A DNA stretch of 50,709 nt from Paenibacillus artemisiicola. Its GTDB lineage: Bacteria; Bacillota; Bacilli; Paenibacillales; Paenibacillaceae. Below the pieces are notes generated by a model, which was given only the letters and a program-made list of their open reading frames with translations, was not told the DNA's origin and searched no databases. Position 1 is the stretch's first letter; every line of letters begins with the position of its first letter. The DNA lies in the NCBI RefSeq assembly GCF_017652985.1, contig NZ_JAGGDJ010000041.1, positions 1 to 50,709 on the forward strand. Direction: 5' to 3'. Position numbers and translations under genes: made by a program. Shown piece by piece: positions 21,717-29,661 of this stretch.

Positions 21717-23191
21717 TGAATAAGGACGTTCGATTTTCGCCGGCCGCTTATTCGGCCAAGCTGTGGGCGGGTGAAGAGACGCCGGCGGCGGCGTCTGCCG
21801 CGGGTCACGACGCGATGCGCGATTTCCGGCGCCTGGCGGAAGACGTGCGCACGTATCTGGCCCAGCCGCGCGGTGAGACGGAGGAAGAGCGCCGGGAGTA
21901 CAACGAGTGCTTGAACCGCGCCGTGCTAGGCTATGGCGCGGACCGCGAGCGGATTCTGGCCGTCATCGCCGACCGGCTGCTCCGCCAGCGGATCCATGAG
22001 CTGCCCGGTTTCCGGCACCCGTACGCGACGTTGGCGGAAGCGTTGTTCGCCGAAGTCATCGGCATGAACGTGCTGGAGCTCGTGCTGCTGAAGCGGGAAG
22101 GGCTGGAGGAGATCCAGGTCGTCGGCACGTCGGTGTTCGAGGTGCGGGACGGCGTCGCCCGCCCGTCGGCCTACGCGTTCGAATCGCTGCGCGAAGTGGA
22201 GCGGATCCAGCAGAACCTCGTCTTGTACAACAACGACCGGATCAATCCGCGGAAGCGGTGGGCGGAGGTCATGCTCCGCGACGGCACGCGGGTGACGATA
22301 ACGGGGTTCGGCTTCACGGCCAAGCCGACGCTCACGCTGCGGTTCTATACGGTGCGGCGCTTCGAGCTCGCGCAGCTGAGCAAGCCGGAATACGCCACGA
22401 TCAGCGACCGCGTCCGGCACATGCTGCTGGCCGTGCTGCACGCCCGGCTCAACGTCGTCGTGATCGGTCCGACGAACTCGGGCAAGACGAATTTGATCAA
22501 GGCGCTGATCGGCGAAATGCCGGACGAGGAACGGCTCGTCACGATCGAGAGCCGGCATGAACTCATGCTGCAGCGTGATTTCCCGGCGAAGAACGTCATC
22601 GAGTACGAGGTGGACGAAGACGATCCGCAGCATCGCTCGGCCCAAGCGTTCAAGCTCGCGCTCCGGCAGTCGCCGCAGCGGATCATCCACGCCGAGATTC
22701 GGGACGAGGACGCTAACATCTACGTGCGGGCGTGTACCCGGGGCCACGCAGGGAGCATGACGACGCTTCATGCCAACGCGCTCGAGGACGTCCCGGAAGC
22801 CATCTCGGACATGTGCCTCCAAGACGGGCGGGGCTTGAATCCCGAGCGGCTGACCAAGCGGATCACGGAATACGTGACCCAGGTCGGCATCGAGATGCGG
22901 TTTGCCGGGGGACGCCGCCGGCTTGTGCGCTTAGCGGAGCTATATTGGGCCGACGGCGCGCCGGCCGTGCGGGAATGGGCGGTATTCGACGAAGCGGCGG
23001 GCAATTGGCGGTACCCGCACTCGCCTTCGCCCTCCGCTGCGGCCCGGCTGAAGCTCGGCGCGCCGCTGGCGGGAGCGGCGGCCTGGCCCGAGCTCGGCGC
23101 GGCGTCCGCGCTTGCTCCCGCGCAGATTCCCGTGCCGGCGCAGGCCGGAGCCGCGGGTCTCCGCAAGGCGGGGGCGTGGAACGCGCCATGA
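21716..23191 (+). CDS. cpaF: CpaF/TadA type secretion ATPase
   Basis: 491-residue hexameric ATPase driving Tad-type pilus or secretion machinery on the cytoplasmic side of the membrane. Seen: Walker A GPTNSGKTN at 251-259, the Asp/acid box RLVTIESRHEL (273-283), a Walker B-like RIIHAEIRDEDA (322-333; usual form is RIIVGEVRGxEA), and the His box GHAGSMTTLHAN at 343-354. The N-terminal 1-200 holds the typical N-domain. Residues about 415-491 are an extra Ala/Pro-rich tail. ATG overlaps the previous stop; the long frame upstream is another reading of the TadZ gene. Next gene overlaps by ATGA. Confidence 0.92.
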   Translation: MNKDVRFSPAAYSAKLWAGEETPAAASAAGHDAMRDFRRLAEDVRTYLAQPRGETEEERREYNECLNRAVLGYGADRERILAVIADRLLRQRIHELPGFRHPYATLAEALFAEVIGMNVLELVLLKREGLEEIQVVGTSVFEVRDGVARPSAYAFESLREVERIQQNLVLYNNDRINPRKRWAEVMLRDGTRVTITGFGFTAKPTLTLRFYTVRRFELAQLSKPEYATISDRVRHMLLAVLHARLNVVVIGPTNSGKTNLIKALIGEMPDEERLVTIESRHELMLQRDFPAKNVIEYEVDEDDPQHRSAQAFKLALRQSPQRIIHAEIRDEDANIYVRACTRGHAGSMTTLHANALEDVPEAISDMCLQDGRGLNPERLTKRITEYVTQVGIEMRFAGGRRRLVRLAELYWADGAPAVREWAVFDEAAGNWRYPHSPSPSAAARLKLGAPLAGAAAWPELGAASALAPAQIPVPAQAGAAGLRKAGAWNAP

Positions 23192-24123
23192 TGCGGCTGA
23201 CCACGATGCTGTTCGCGGCGGCGCTCTTTTGCACGCTGTTCGTGGCTGTCCGCGGCCTGTTGGACGCCTGGGCGCAGCGCCAGCAGGTCATCGGCCGGCT
23301 CAGCTACCGCAGGGAGCAGCGGCTCGGCGAGCGCTTGGCCCGGTATTTGCAGCGCTACGACCGGGCGTACCGGCATCTCGCCGAGCTGCTGGAATCGCTG
23401 CAGGTCAGCCTGCGGCCCGGTTCGATCGTCGTGCTCAGTCTGCTGCTGCTGATCGTCGGCGCCGCGTTCGGCGCGATGTTCTTCCGCAGCCCGAAGGGGC
23501 TGCTGCTGACGGCCGGCGTGCTCGGGACGCTGCCGTACCTGCTGCTGCGCATGATGCAGGTGCGCCGCCAGATGAAGACGCGGATCGATTTCCTGCCGGC
23601 GATCGAGCTGTTCTACCAGTGCTGCCTCGTCAGCGGCGGGCGGCAGATCCGCACGGCGCTGCAGCGCACGGTGGAGGAGAAGCGGATGCTTGGGCCGATG
23701 CAGGAGGTGTTCGAGCAGCTGTACCGCAATCTCTCCGTCCGCGGGGACGACGAGGCCAGCTTGCGTGTTTTCGCGGCGTCGCTGGGCCACGTCTGGGCGG
23801 ATTACTTCGTCAACATCGTGCGGGCGGGGCTCGCGGAGGGCCATCCCATCGCGGGCAACCTGAGGGACCTGATTACGGACATGCGCAAGGCGCGCAGAGC
23901 CAACCAGCAGGAACGCAATAAGCTGCTGGAGATCCGCGTGGCCAACTTCACTCCGATCTTGTTTCTGGCGCTCTTCATGGGCATCAACTTTCATTACAAT
24001 CCGGAGAACGCGTACCGATATTACGTGCTTGATCCCGGCGGCCGGAACATGCTGCTGAACGCGGCGGTCATGATCTTCCTGTCCTTCGTCATGGGGCTGT
24101 GGCTGTCCCGCAAAAAAATGTGA
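23188..24123 (+). CDS. TadB-like inner membrane platform protein (type II secretion F domain)
   Basis: 311 residues. An N-terminal transmembrane helix (4-20), two further helices near 76-115, a cytoplasmic T2SF-type four-helix domain (about 130-250; QMKTRIDFLPAIELFYQCCLVSGG and VNIVRAGLAEGHPIAGNLRDLITDMRKARRANQ) and two C-terminal helices (about 260-305). This is the layout of TadB/TadC-type platform proteins that couple the CpaF motor to the pilin or substrate. Start ATG overlaps the CpaF stop. Family level call is sound; which of TadB or TadC it equals is by position. Confidence 0.88.
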   Translation: MMRLTTMLFAAALFCTLFVAVRGLLDAWAQRQQVIGRLSYRREQRLGERLARYLQRYDRAYRHLAELLESLQVSLRPGSIVVLSLLLLIVGAAFGAMFFRSPKGLLLTAGVLGTLPYLLLRMMQVRRQMKTRIDFLPAIELFYQCCLVSGGRQIRTALQRTVEEKRMLGPMQEVFEQLYRNLSVRGDDEASLRVFAASLGHVWADYFVNIVRAGLAEGHPIAGNLRDLITDMRKARRANQQERNKLLEIRVANFTPILFLALFMGINFHYNPENAYRYYVLDPGGRNMLLNAAVMIFLSFVMGLWLSRKKM

Positions 24124-24141
24124 AAGGGGCGTGCCGCTTCG

Positions 24142-25032
24142 ATGAACGACCGTTTCGGCGAGCTTCTCCTGTGGGCGGCGCTCGCCGTCCAATACGCGCT
24201 CGGCGTCGCGCTGATCGTCTCTTTGCTGAAGGCCGCCTCCTTCAAGCGGCCGCGCTTCGCGCATCTGGCGCTGCTGAGATGGCGGACGCACCGGCTCGGC
24301 GACCGCTGGCTGCGACTGGCCCGGCTGGACCGCGGCTCCGCGGCCTTCAAGGAGCGCGAACGGCTGCTGGCCGGCTGCGGATTTACGGGCGACGCCGCCA
24401 TGTACTTGCTGCTGCGCAGATTCGTCCTTGCCGGCACGCCGCTGTGGGCGCTTGCCGCTTACGGCATCTCGCTGCTTCGCCTCGGCGCCGTGCCGGCCGC
24501 GGGCGCGCCGCTCGCGCTAGCCATGCTGCTGCTGCTTTTATTTTGGGACCAGCCATGGCTGGAAGCGTTCCGCAAGGCGCGGGCGGAGCGCATGACCAAG
24601 GAAATTTACATCGTCAGCAATCAGCTGCTTTACTTGGCGGGGTCGTCGCTGCACATCCATACGAAGCTGATGCGCTGCCTGCCGTTCACCCGCACGATGC
24701 GGGGCGATTTGCAGACGCTGCTCGGCGAATGGTACCACGACGTTGAGGGATCGCTCCGGCGGCTGAAGCTGCGGCTCGGCACGGAGGAAGGGCTCAGCTT
24801 CGTCGAGACGATCGATTCGCTCCGGCTGCACGAGAGCGAGCATTATTACGAGCTGCTGCGCGAGCGGATCCAGGATTACAAAGAGAAGCTGGAGCTCGCG
24901 AAGGACAGCCGCAAGGAATCGACGTCGTACTTTTTGTTCGTGCTGGCGGGGCTTCCCATCATGTACACGTTCCAGATCTTCATCTATCCCTGGGTTCGGG
25001 AAGGACAGAAGCTGTTCCAATCGCTGAATTGA
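24142..25032 (+). CDS. TadC-like membrane platform protein
   Basis: 296-residue partner of the preceding protein. N-terminal helix (about 8-27), two close hydrophobic segments (94-137), a cytoplasmic T2SF-like region with MTKEIYIVSNQLLYLAGSSLHIHTKL and LAKDSRKESTSYFLFV, and a C-terminal membrane helix (FLFVLAGLPIMYTFQIFIYPW, about 265-285). 18 bp after the TadB gene; its ribosome site is weak (AAAGGGG rather far upstream), so translation may be partly coupled. Together with TadB it forms the integral membrane core of the Tad machine. Confidence 0.82.
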   Translation: MNDRFGELLLWAALAVQYALGVALIVSLLKAASFKRPRFAHLALLRWRTHRLGDRWLRLARLDRGSAAFKERERLLAGCGFTGDAAMYLLLRRFVLAGTPLWALAAYGISLLRLGAVPAAGAPLALAMLLLLLFWDQPWLEAFRKARAERMTKEIYIVSNQLLYLAGSSLHIHTKLMRCLPFTRTMRGDLQTLLGEWYHDVEGSLRRLKLRLGTEEGLSFVETIDSLRLHESEHYYELLRERIQDYKEKLELAKDSRKESTSYFLFVLAGLPIMYTFQIFIYPWVREGQKLFQSLN

Positions 25033-25045
25033 AGGAGGTGAGCGC

Positions 25046-25198
25046 ATGCGCAATATTTTGATTACCGTCATGATGCTGGTCGTCGTCATCCTGCTGTTCA
25101 ACGCCATCGTCGCGAAGGACACGACGGGCACGAAGGCCCAGATTCAAACGCAGGGCGATAACGCCAATACGAAAATCGGCACGCTGCTTACCCCGTAA
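25046..25198 (+). CDS. Tiny single-pass membrane protein, possible pilin-like component
   Basis: 50 residues, too short for routine calling. A perfect ribosome site GAAGGAGGTGAG precedes ATG by 5 bases, 13 bp after the TadC gene, which makes it credible. Residues 4-22 form a transmembrane helix (ILITVMMLVVVILLFNAIV), followed by a short polar tail with Asn, Gln and Thr (KDTTGTKAQIQTQGDNANTK). There is no charged leader or G-x4-E site, so it is not a classical Flp prepilin. In this operon position Flp or small pseudopilins are expected; it may be a shortened structural subunit. Confidence 0.7.
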   Translation: MRNILITVMMLVVVILLFNAIVAKDTTGTKAQIQTQGDNANTKIGTLLTP

Positions 25199-25229
25199 CC
25201 GCGCATCGGCGCAAGAAGGAGGCGACGCC

Positions 25230-25376
25230 ATGCGATCCTTGCTCATGACGCTGCTGCTCATCATCGTCGCCGTCGTGGTGTACGACGAGGTGACGGGCGG
25301 CGACGGCGGCATGAACCGCCAGCTGGAGCGGTCCGGCCATCAAATGAGCGACGGCATCCGGAGGATGAGTCCGTGA
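25230..25376 (+). CDS. Second tiny single-pass membrane protein of the Tad-like operon
   Basis: 48 residues with the same design: hydrophobic helix at 3-18 (SLLMTLLLIIVAVVVY), then a hydrophilic tail rich in Gly, Asp and Arg. AAGAAGGAGGCGACG site before ATG. The stop overlaps the GTG start of the next gene (GTGA), evidence of translational coupling. No prepilin cleavage motif. Function unknown; likely a component or assembly factor of the same machine. Confidence 0.7.
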   Translation: MRSLLMTLLLIIVAVVVYDEVTGGDGGMNRQLERSGHQMSDGIRRMSP

Positions 25377-25804
25377 AGAGCCTGCTCGTGTTCGTGCTGC
25401 TGTCCGCCATGATGTGCTGGTTCATGTTCAGTCCCATCTATAAGCACGTGCTTATCGTACGCCAAGCCGTGCTTCAGCAGGAAGTCGATTACTTGCTGGA
25501 GGTCGGCGCGAGCGGCGACTACGGCTATGTCGATGCCGCCATGCTGGAGGCGGCGAAGGAGCGGCTGGCCGCGTACGGGCTCGATCCCGCGTCCGTCGGC
25601 TTCGAGATCGTCACGGACGGCGGGGCGACCGCCACGGATCCGTCGCGCCCGCTTCTTCGCGGCGCGCCGCTCACGGTGACGGCCAGCTATCCCGTCGAAG
25701 GGCTGTTCAACATCGATCGCCTGATCGGCGTCGCGCCGCCCGCGGACGATGCCAGGCTAAGAGCATCCGGCACGAAGATGAGCGAATACGTGCCCTTGCG
25801 GTAG
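25373..25804 (+). CDS. TadE-like pseudopilin-type membrane protein
   Basis: 143 residues with GTG start eight bases after GGAGG. N-terminal transmembrane helix (2-19), then a helical stretch with VRQAVLQQEVDYLLEVGASGDYGYVDAAMLEAAKERLAAYG and an extracytoplasmic beta domain ending in LTVTASYPVEGLFN. This resembles TadE/TadF or type IVb pseudopilin-like proteins, which typically contain one N-terminal helix and a small extracellular domain. No type III prepilin site was seen. Overlaps the previous gene by four bases. Confidence 0.65.
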   Translation: MKSLLVFVLLSAMMCWFMFSPIYKHVLIVRQAVLQQEVDYLLEVGASGDYGYVDAAMLEAAKERLAAYGLDPASVGFEIVTDGGATATDPSRPLLRGAPLTVTASYPVEGLFNIDRLIGVAPPADDARLRASGTKMSEYVPLR

Positions 25805-25831
25805 ACGATTCGGCGAAAGGAACCGAGTGTC

Positions 25832-26314
25832 ATGTACAAGCTTGTGCTGGTGATGCTGATGGCGGTCGTATGGATGCTGCTGCACGCGCTGCAGACGGAC
25901 GAGGAAATGGCGGTGGCCGCTTTGTTCCAAGGGAAGCACGCCGTCAACCGGGCCGCCCATGCCGCCGCCCAGCAGATCGACCCCGCCGCGCTCGCCGACG
26001 GCCGGCTGCATATCGACGAAGCGTCCGCCCGCGCGGAAGCCGGCGAGTACCTGCGGCGCAATTTGCAGTTGGACGAGAACGGACTGCCGCTGCCGGGCAC
26101 CTATTGGAAGGAGCGGGTCGAGGTCGTGGATTTTCAAGTGTTGAACGACGATCTGACGTATCCGTATACATACCGGAACGAGGACTACGATTACGAAGTG
26201 ACGCTGCAGCGTCCGGGCGTCGTGCTGATCGTTCGCTTGGCGTACCCGCGCGTGTTCTCGGTCATGGATCCGATCACGTGGACGATCAAGGGGACGGCGG
26301 AGCTGACGTCGTAG
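25832..26314 (+). CDS. TadE/F-like membrane protein, last gene of the Tad-like operon
   Basis: 160 residues, N-terminal hydrophobic helix (3-19), a helical region (EEMAVAALFQGKHAVNRAAHAAAQQIDP), then a beta-rich outer domain with YTYRNEDYDYEVTLQRPGVVLIVRLAYPRVF. The layout matches TadE/TadF or Gram-positive pseudopilin-type proteins. 27 bp after the previous gene, RBS GAAAGGA, and a strong terminator follows. Exact role unknown. Confidence 0.65.
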   Translation: MYKLVLVMLMAVVWMLLHALQTDEEMAVAALFQGKHAVNRAAHAAAQQIDPAALADGRLHIDEASARAEAGEYLRRNLQLDENGLPLPGTYWKERVEVVDFQVLNDDLTYPYTYRNEDYDYEVTLQRPGVVLIVRLAYPRVFSVMDPITWTIKGTAELTS

Positions 26315-26328
26315 AAGCGAAGCGCTAA

Positions 26329-26368
26329 CAAACAGGCCGGCGGGACGGGGGCCCGCGCGGCCTGTTTG
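26329..26368. terminator. Terminator at the end of the Tad-like operon and uracil permease gene
   Basis: 11-bp stem CAAACAGGCCG/CGGCCTGTTTG with an 18-base GC-rich loop, between the convergent operon and permease genes; an outer AGCGC/GCGCT stem may extend it. Acts in either direction. Confidence 0.7.
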
Positions 26369-26390
26369 CTGCGGCGCTAGAAGTAAGGGA

Positions 26391-27701
26391 TTAATGTCCG
26401 GAGGACGCCTCGGCGTCGTTGGACATGCGCGTGATTTCGAACAGCTTGAACAGCAGGCTGAGCGCGATGGCCGTCACCGTCGCGAGCGCCATGCCCGAGA
26501 GGGAGAAGTCGCCGATCGTGATTTTCGCGCCGCTTAGGCCGGTGACGAGCACGACGGTCGTCAAGTATAGATTCGTCGGCTTGCTGTAGTCGATCTTCGA
26601 CTCCACGAGCATCCGCAGGCCGGACGCGGCGATGACGCCGAACAGCAGCAGCGAGACCCCGCCCATGACCGGGCCCGGAATGCCCGAGATAAGCGCGGAG
26701 AATTTGCCGAGGAACGACAGCACGATGGCGAAGACCGCCGCGCCGCCGATGACGAAGGTCGAGTAGACCCGGGTGATCGCGAGCACGCCGATGTTCTCGC
26801 CGTACGTTGTATTCGGCGTGGAGCCGAGGAAGCCGGAGAGGATCGTCGAGACGCCGTTGCCCAGCATGGAGCGATGCAGGCCGGGATCCTTGGACAGGTC
26901 CTTGCGAACGATGTTGCCGGTTACGATCAGATGGCCGATATGTTCGGCGATGACGACGAGCGAGGCCGGCACGATCGTCAGGATGGCGGCCCATTCGAAC
27001 GTCGGGAGCGTGAAGGCCGGCGCTTCCAGCCAGCCTTTATCCGCTACCGCGTCGAAAGAAGTATAGCCGAGCGCGTACGCCAGCACGTAGCCGCAGACGA
27101 TGCCGACAAGGATCGGAATGATGCGCATGAAGCCGCGGAACAGCACCGATCCGAGCACGGTGACGAGCAGCGTCGCGATCGAGATCGTAATGGCCGTCGA
27201 ATCCGGCGTCCAGACGTCGGCCGGCGCGGCGCTCGGCGGCTTGATCCAGCCGGCCATCCCCGCGGCCGTCGGAATGAGCTCAAGGCCGATGACGGCGACG
27301 ATCGCGCCCATCGCGGCCGGCGGAAAGAGGACGTGGATCCAGCCGGTGCCCGCCGCCTTGATGATCAGCGCGACGATTATGAAGACGACGCCGGCCGCGA
27401 TGAAGCCGCCGAGCGCGGCCGCATACCCGTCGGCCGGAACGGCGTTGTTGCCGATCACCGCGCCCGCCGGCGCGATAAACGCGAAGCTGGAACCGAGATA
27501 AGCGGGAATTTTTCCTTTCACGATAAACAGATAAAGCAAGGTGCCGATGCCGTTCATTAACAGGCAGATCGCCGGGTCGACCCCGAGCAGGTTCGGGACG
27601 AGCACCGTCGAGCCGAACATGGCGAACAGATGCTGGATGCTGAGCATCAGGCTTTGCCCGAGCGGGGGTCTTTCGTCAATGCCGATTTCCTTTTGCTTCA
27701 T
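26391..27701 (-). CDS. Uracil permease (NCS2/UraA family)
   Basis: 436-residue membrane transporter with about 14 segments that imports uracil by proton symport. Seen: QHLFAMFGSTVLVPNLLG near residues 23-40, typical of UraA/PyrP; AEHIGHLIVTGN (transport site helix with Glu and His); NTTYGENIGVLAITRVYS (a second family signature with the essential Glu); and GPVMGGVSLLLFG. Start ATG has GGAGG 11 bases before it. Own promoter upstream. No PyrR attenuator stem was recognised in the short leader. Family certain; uracil rather than xanthine is favoured by the motifs. Confidence 0.9.
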   Translation of the reverse strand: MKQKEIGIDERPPLGQSLMLSIQHLFAMFGSTVLVPNLLGVDPAICLLMNGIGTLLYLFIVKGKIPAYLGSSFAFIAPAGAVIGNNAVPADGYAAALGGFIAAGVVFIIVALIIKAAGTGWIHVLFPPAAMGAIVAVIGLELIPTAAGMAGWIKPPSAAPADVWTPDSTAITISIATLLVTVLGSVLFRGFMRIIPILVGIVCGYVLAYALGYTSFDAVADKGWLEAPAFTLPTFEWAAILTIVPASLVVIAEHIGHLIVTGNIVRKDLSKDPGLHRSMLGNGVSTILSGFLGSTPNTTYGENIGVLAITRVYSTFVIGGAAVFAIVLSFLGKFSALISGIPGPVMGGVSLLLFGVIAASGLRMLVESKIDYSKPTNLYLTTVVLVTGLSGAKITIGDFSLSGMALATVTAIALSLLFKLFEITRMSNDAEASSGH

Positions 27702-27769
27702 GATGCCGTAAGCCTCCAGTGGTAGGTTCGATGGAACCGGATAGAATCGTTCGCGCGCAACTTTTATCG

Positions 27770-27798
27770 ATTCTACATAGTCTAGTGTAGGTTGACAA
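27770..27798 (-). promoter_or_regulatory. Sigma-A promoter of the uracil permease gene
   Basis: TTGTCA (27793-27798) and TAGAAT (27770-27775) separated by 17 bases on the minus strand. A small GGTTC/GAACC hairpin lies between it and the start codon. Confidence 0.75.
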
Positions 27799-27960
27799 GG
27801 ACTTTCTCAAACCGCGCCGCACGCGGACTTCGCGGTTTTCGCGGAACCCTCTCGCCGTCGGCCGCGACGAGCCGGACGGGCTTGCGGAAGCCGCAAGGAC
27901 CTTGGCTGCCCTCGCGCCGGGGCTAGGCCGCCTATGCTCCGGGACCCGGCTCCCGCCGAG

Positions 27961-27990
27961 TTGACGGGTCGCCCGTTCTTTTGTTGTAAT
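27961..27990 (+). promoter_or_regulatory. Sigma-A promoter of the M24 peptidase gene
   Basis: TTGACG (27961-27966) and TGTAAT (27985-27990), spacer 18 bases, 37 bases before the start codon. Together with the permease promoter it accounts for the recognisable content of the 325-bp divergent gap. Confidence 0.65.
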
Positions 27991-28026
27991 GGGGAAAGCA
28001 AACCACGGTAGCGAGGAGCGGGTACG

Positions 28027-29256
28027 GTGAACGGATTGGCGTTCGAAACGGTGGCGAAGGACGAAATCTTGGAACGCATTAGACGGCTGCAAGCGCGCAT
28101 GGCGCAGGCGGGCGTCGACGCTTTCCTGGTCACGCAGCATGTCGATTTGTATTATTTCACGGGCTCGATGCAGGCGGGGTACGCGTTCATTCCGACGGTC
28201 GGAGATCCGGTCTTCTACGTACGGCGAAGCCTGGAACGCGCCGTGAAGGAATCGGCCGTCCGCATCGAGCCGATGGGCTCGCTGAGGGGCTTCCGCGCGC
28301 GGCTGGCCGGCGGCCATCCGGCCGTGTTCGCGGGGAAGGGCGCCGGGCAAGTTGTCGTCGCCACGGAGATGGACGTGCTGCCGGCCGCGGCGCACGCAAG
28401 GCTGGCCGACGCTCTCGGCGGCAGCCCGGGCTGCTCGCTTACGGACGGCTCCGCGCTCGTCCGCGGCGTCCGGACGGTCAAGTCGGCGTGGGAGATCGGC
28501 CGGATCGAGGCGGCCGCGAGCGTCGCGGCGGAGGCGCTCGAAGCCGCGCTTCCCGTGCTGAAGGAAGGCGTCGCGGAGCTGGAGCTGATGGCTCGCCTGG
28601 AATACGAAATGCGCATCCGCGGCCATATCGGGCTCATGCGGACGCGCAGCTATAACATGGAAATCGTCACGGGGATGCTCGGCTCCGGCGAAGCGGCGGC
28701 CGTGCCGAGCGCGTTCGACGGCCCGGCGGGCGGGCTCGGCCTCGGCCCCGCCTTGCCCCAGAGCGCGAGCCGGCGGACCGTCCGCCGCGACGAGCCGATT
28801 CTGATCGATATCGGCTGCTGCATCGACGGGTACGTCATCGACCAGACGCGGACCGCCGTCATCGGCGCGCTGCCGCAGGACCTCGCGGCCGCCTATGCCG
28901 AAGCGGAGCGGATCATTCGCCATGCCGAACGGCTGATGGCGCCGGGCACGGCGCCTGACGCGATTTACGCCGCCTCGCTCGCGGACGCCGATGCCGCCGG
29001 CCTGGCCGATCACTTCATGGGCCATGGCGTCAATCAAGTGAAGTTCCTCGGCCACGGCATCGGCCTCGAGGTCGACGAGTGGCCCGTGCTTGCCCGCGGG
29101 TTCGGACAGCCGCTGGAGCCGGGCATGGTGCTCGCCGTCGAGCCGAAGTTCACGTTCCCCGGCCGCGGCGTCGTCGGCATCGAGAACAGCTACCTCATCA
29201 CGGGCGCCGGCTGCCGGCAGCTCACGAAATCGCCGGAAGGCCTCATCGTCCTGTGA
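28027..29256 (+). CDS. M24 family metallopeptidase (Xaa-Pro aminopeptidase-like)
   Basis: 409-residue cytoplasmic dimetal peptidase of the creatinase/prolidase fold; removes the residue before proline, or hydrolyses a C-N bond. N-terminal creatinase domain residues 1-160 (opening RLQARMAQAGVDAFLVT). C-terminal pita-bread domain with the five expected metal ligands: Asp in DIGCCIDGY, Asp in DQTR, His in GHGIGLEVDE, Glu in VEPKFTFPG and Glu in GIENSY. GTG start after GAGGAG. Paralogues are common in Paenibacilli; whether this is a prolidase or has a non-peptide substrate is not told. Confidence 0.9.
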   Translation: MNGLAFETVAKDEILERIRRLQARMAQAGVDAFLVTQHVDLYYFTGSMQAGYAFIPTVGDPVFYVRRSLERAVKESAVRIEPMGSLRGFRARLAGGHPAVFAGKGAGQVVVATEMDVLPAAAHARLADALGGSPGCSLTDGSALVRGVRTVKSAWEIGRIEAAASVAAEALEAALPVLKEGVAELELMARLEYEMRIRGHIGLMRTRSYNMEIVTGMLGSGEAAAVPSAFDGPAGGLGLGPALPQSASRRTVRRDEPILIDIGCCIDGYVIDQTRTAVIGALPQDLAAAYAEAERIIRHAERLMAPGTAPDAIYAASLADADAAGLADHFMGHGVNQVKFLGHGIGLEVDEWPVLARGFGQPLEPGMVLAVEPKFTFPGRGVVGIENSYLITGAGCRQLTKSPEGLIVL

Positions 29257-29661
29257 TTGATGCCCGCGCCGCTCGCCGGATCTCTGATCCCGCGGGCGGC
29301 TTTTTGGCGTCTTCCCCGCAAGGTAGCTCGTTAGAAATCCTCGGTTTTGGTGCTCTGCGAGCGGTTCCCTAACAATAGACATGCCGCGGCGGCTTTTCGG
29401 GCAGCAGCATGCCAGTCCATGGTTTTCCCGCCGCTCCCCTCCTCAGGCAGTCCCCTTCATCCGAACTTCCCGCGAAATAACCTGCTTTTCCGCTAGCGCC
29501 CCTTGATTCAAACAACCGAATCCCCTCAAACGTTTAACTGTGATTAACCTCCTGGCCGGTTGAGATCGTATTCGGGATGGCCTGTGCTACAATGAGTCTG
29601 GATTCTTGCGATTACTGCAAACGAAAGCCATGCCAATATCGATACAAGAGGTGCTTGTGCC
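29257..29661. other. 405-bp region between the M24 peptidase and uxuA
   Basis: Contains the peptidase terminator at its left end and, near its right end, a TACAAT -10 box (29588-29593) about 70 bases before uxuA with no good -35, so the uxuA promoter may depend on an activator. No supported gene. Confidence 0.55.
29268..29305 (+). terminator. Rho-independent terminator of the M24 peptidase gene
   Basis: Long stem (GCCGCTCGC/GCGGGCGGC with GGATC/GATCC on the loop side) followed by five T. Confidence 0.8.

Noticed and set aside
27702..27769. PyrR-type attenuator or purine riboswitch in the uracil permease leader
   Set aside because: The leader is only about 65 nt with one short hairpin; no PyrR binding loop or riboswitch core.
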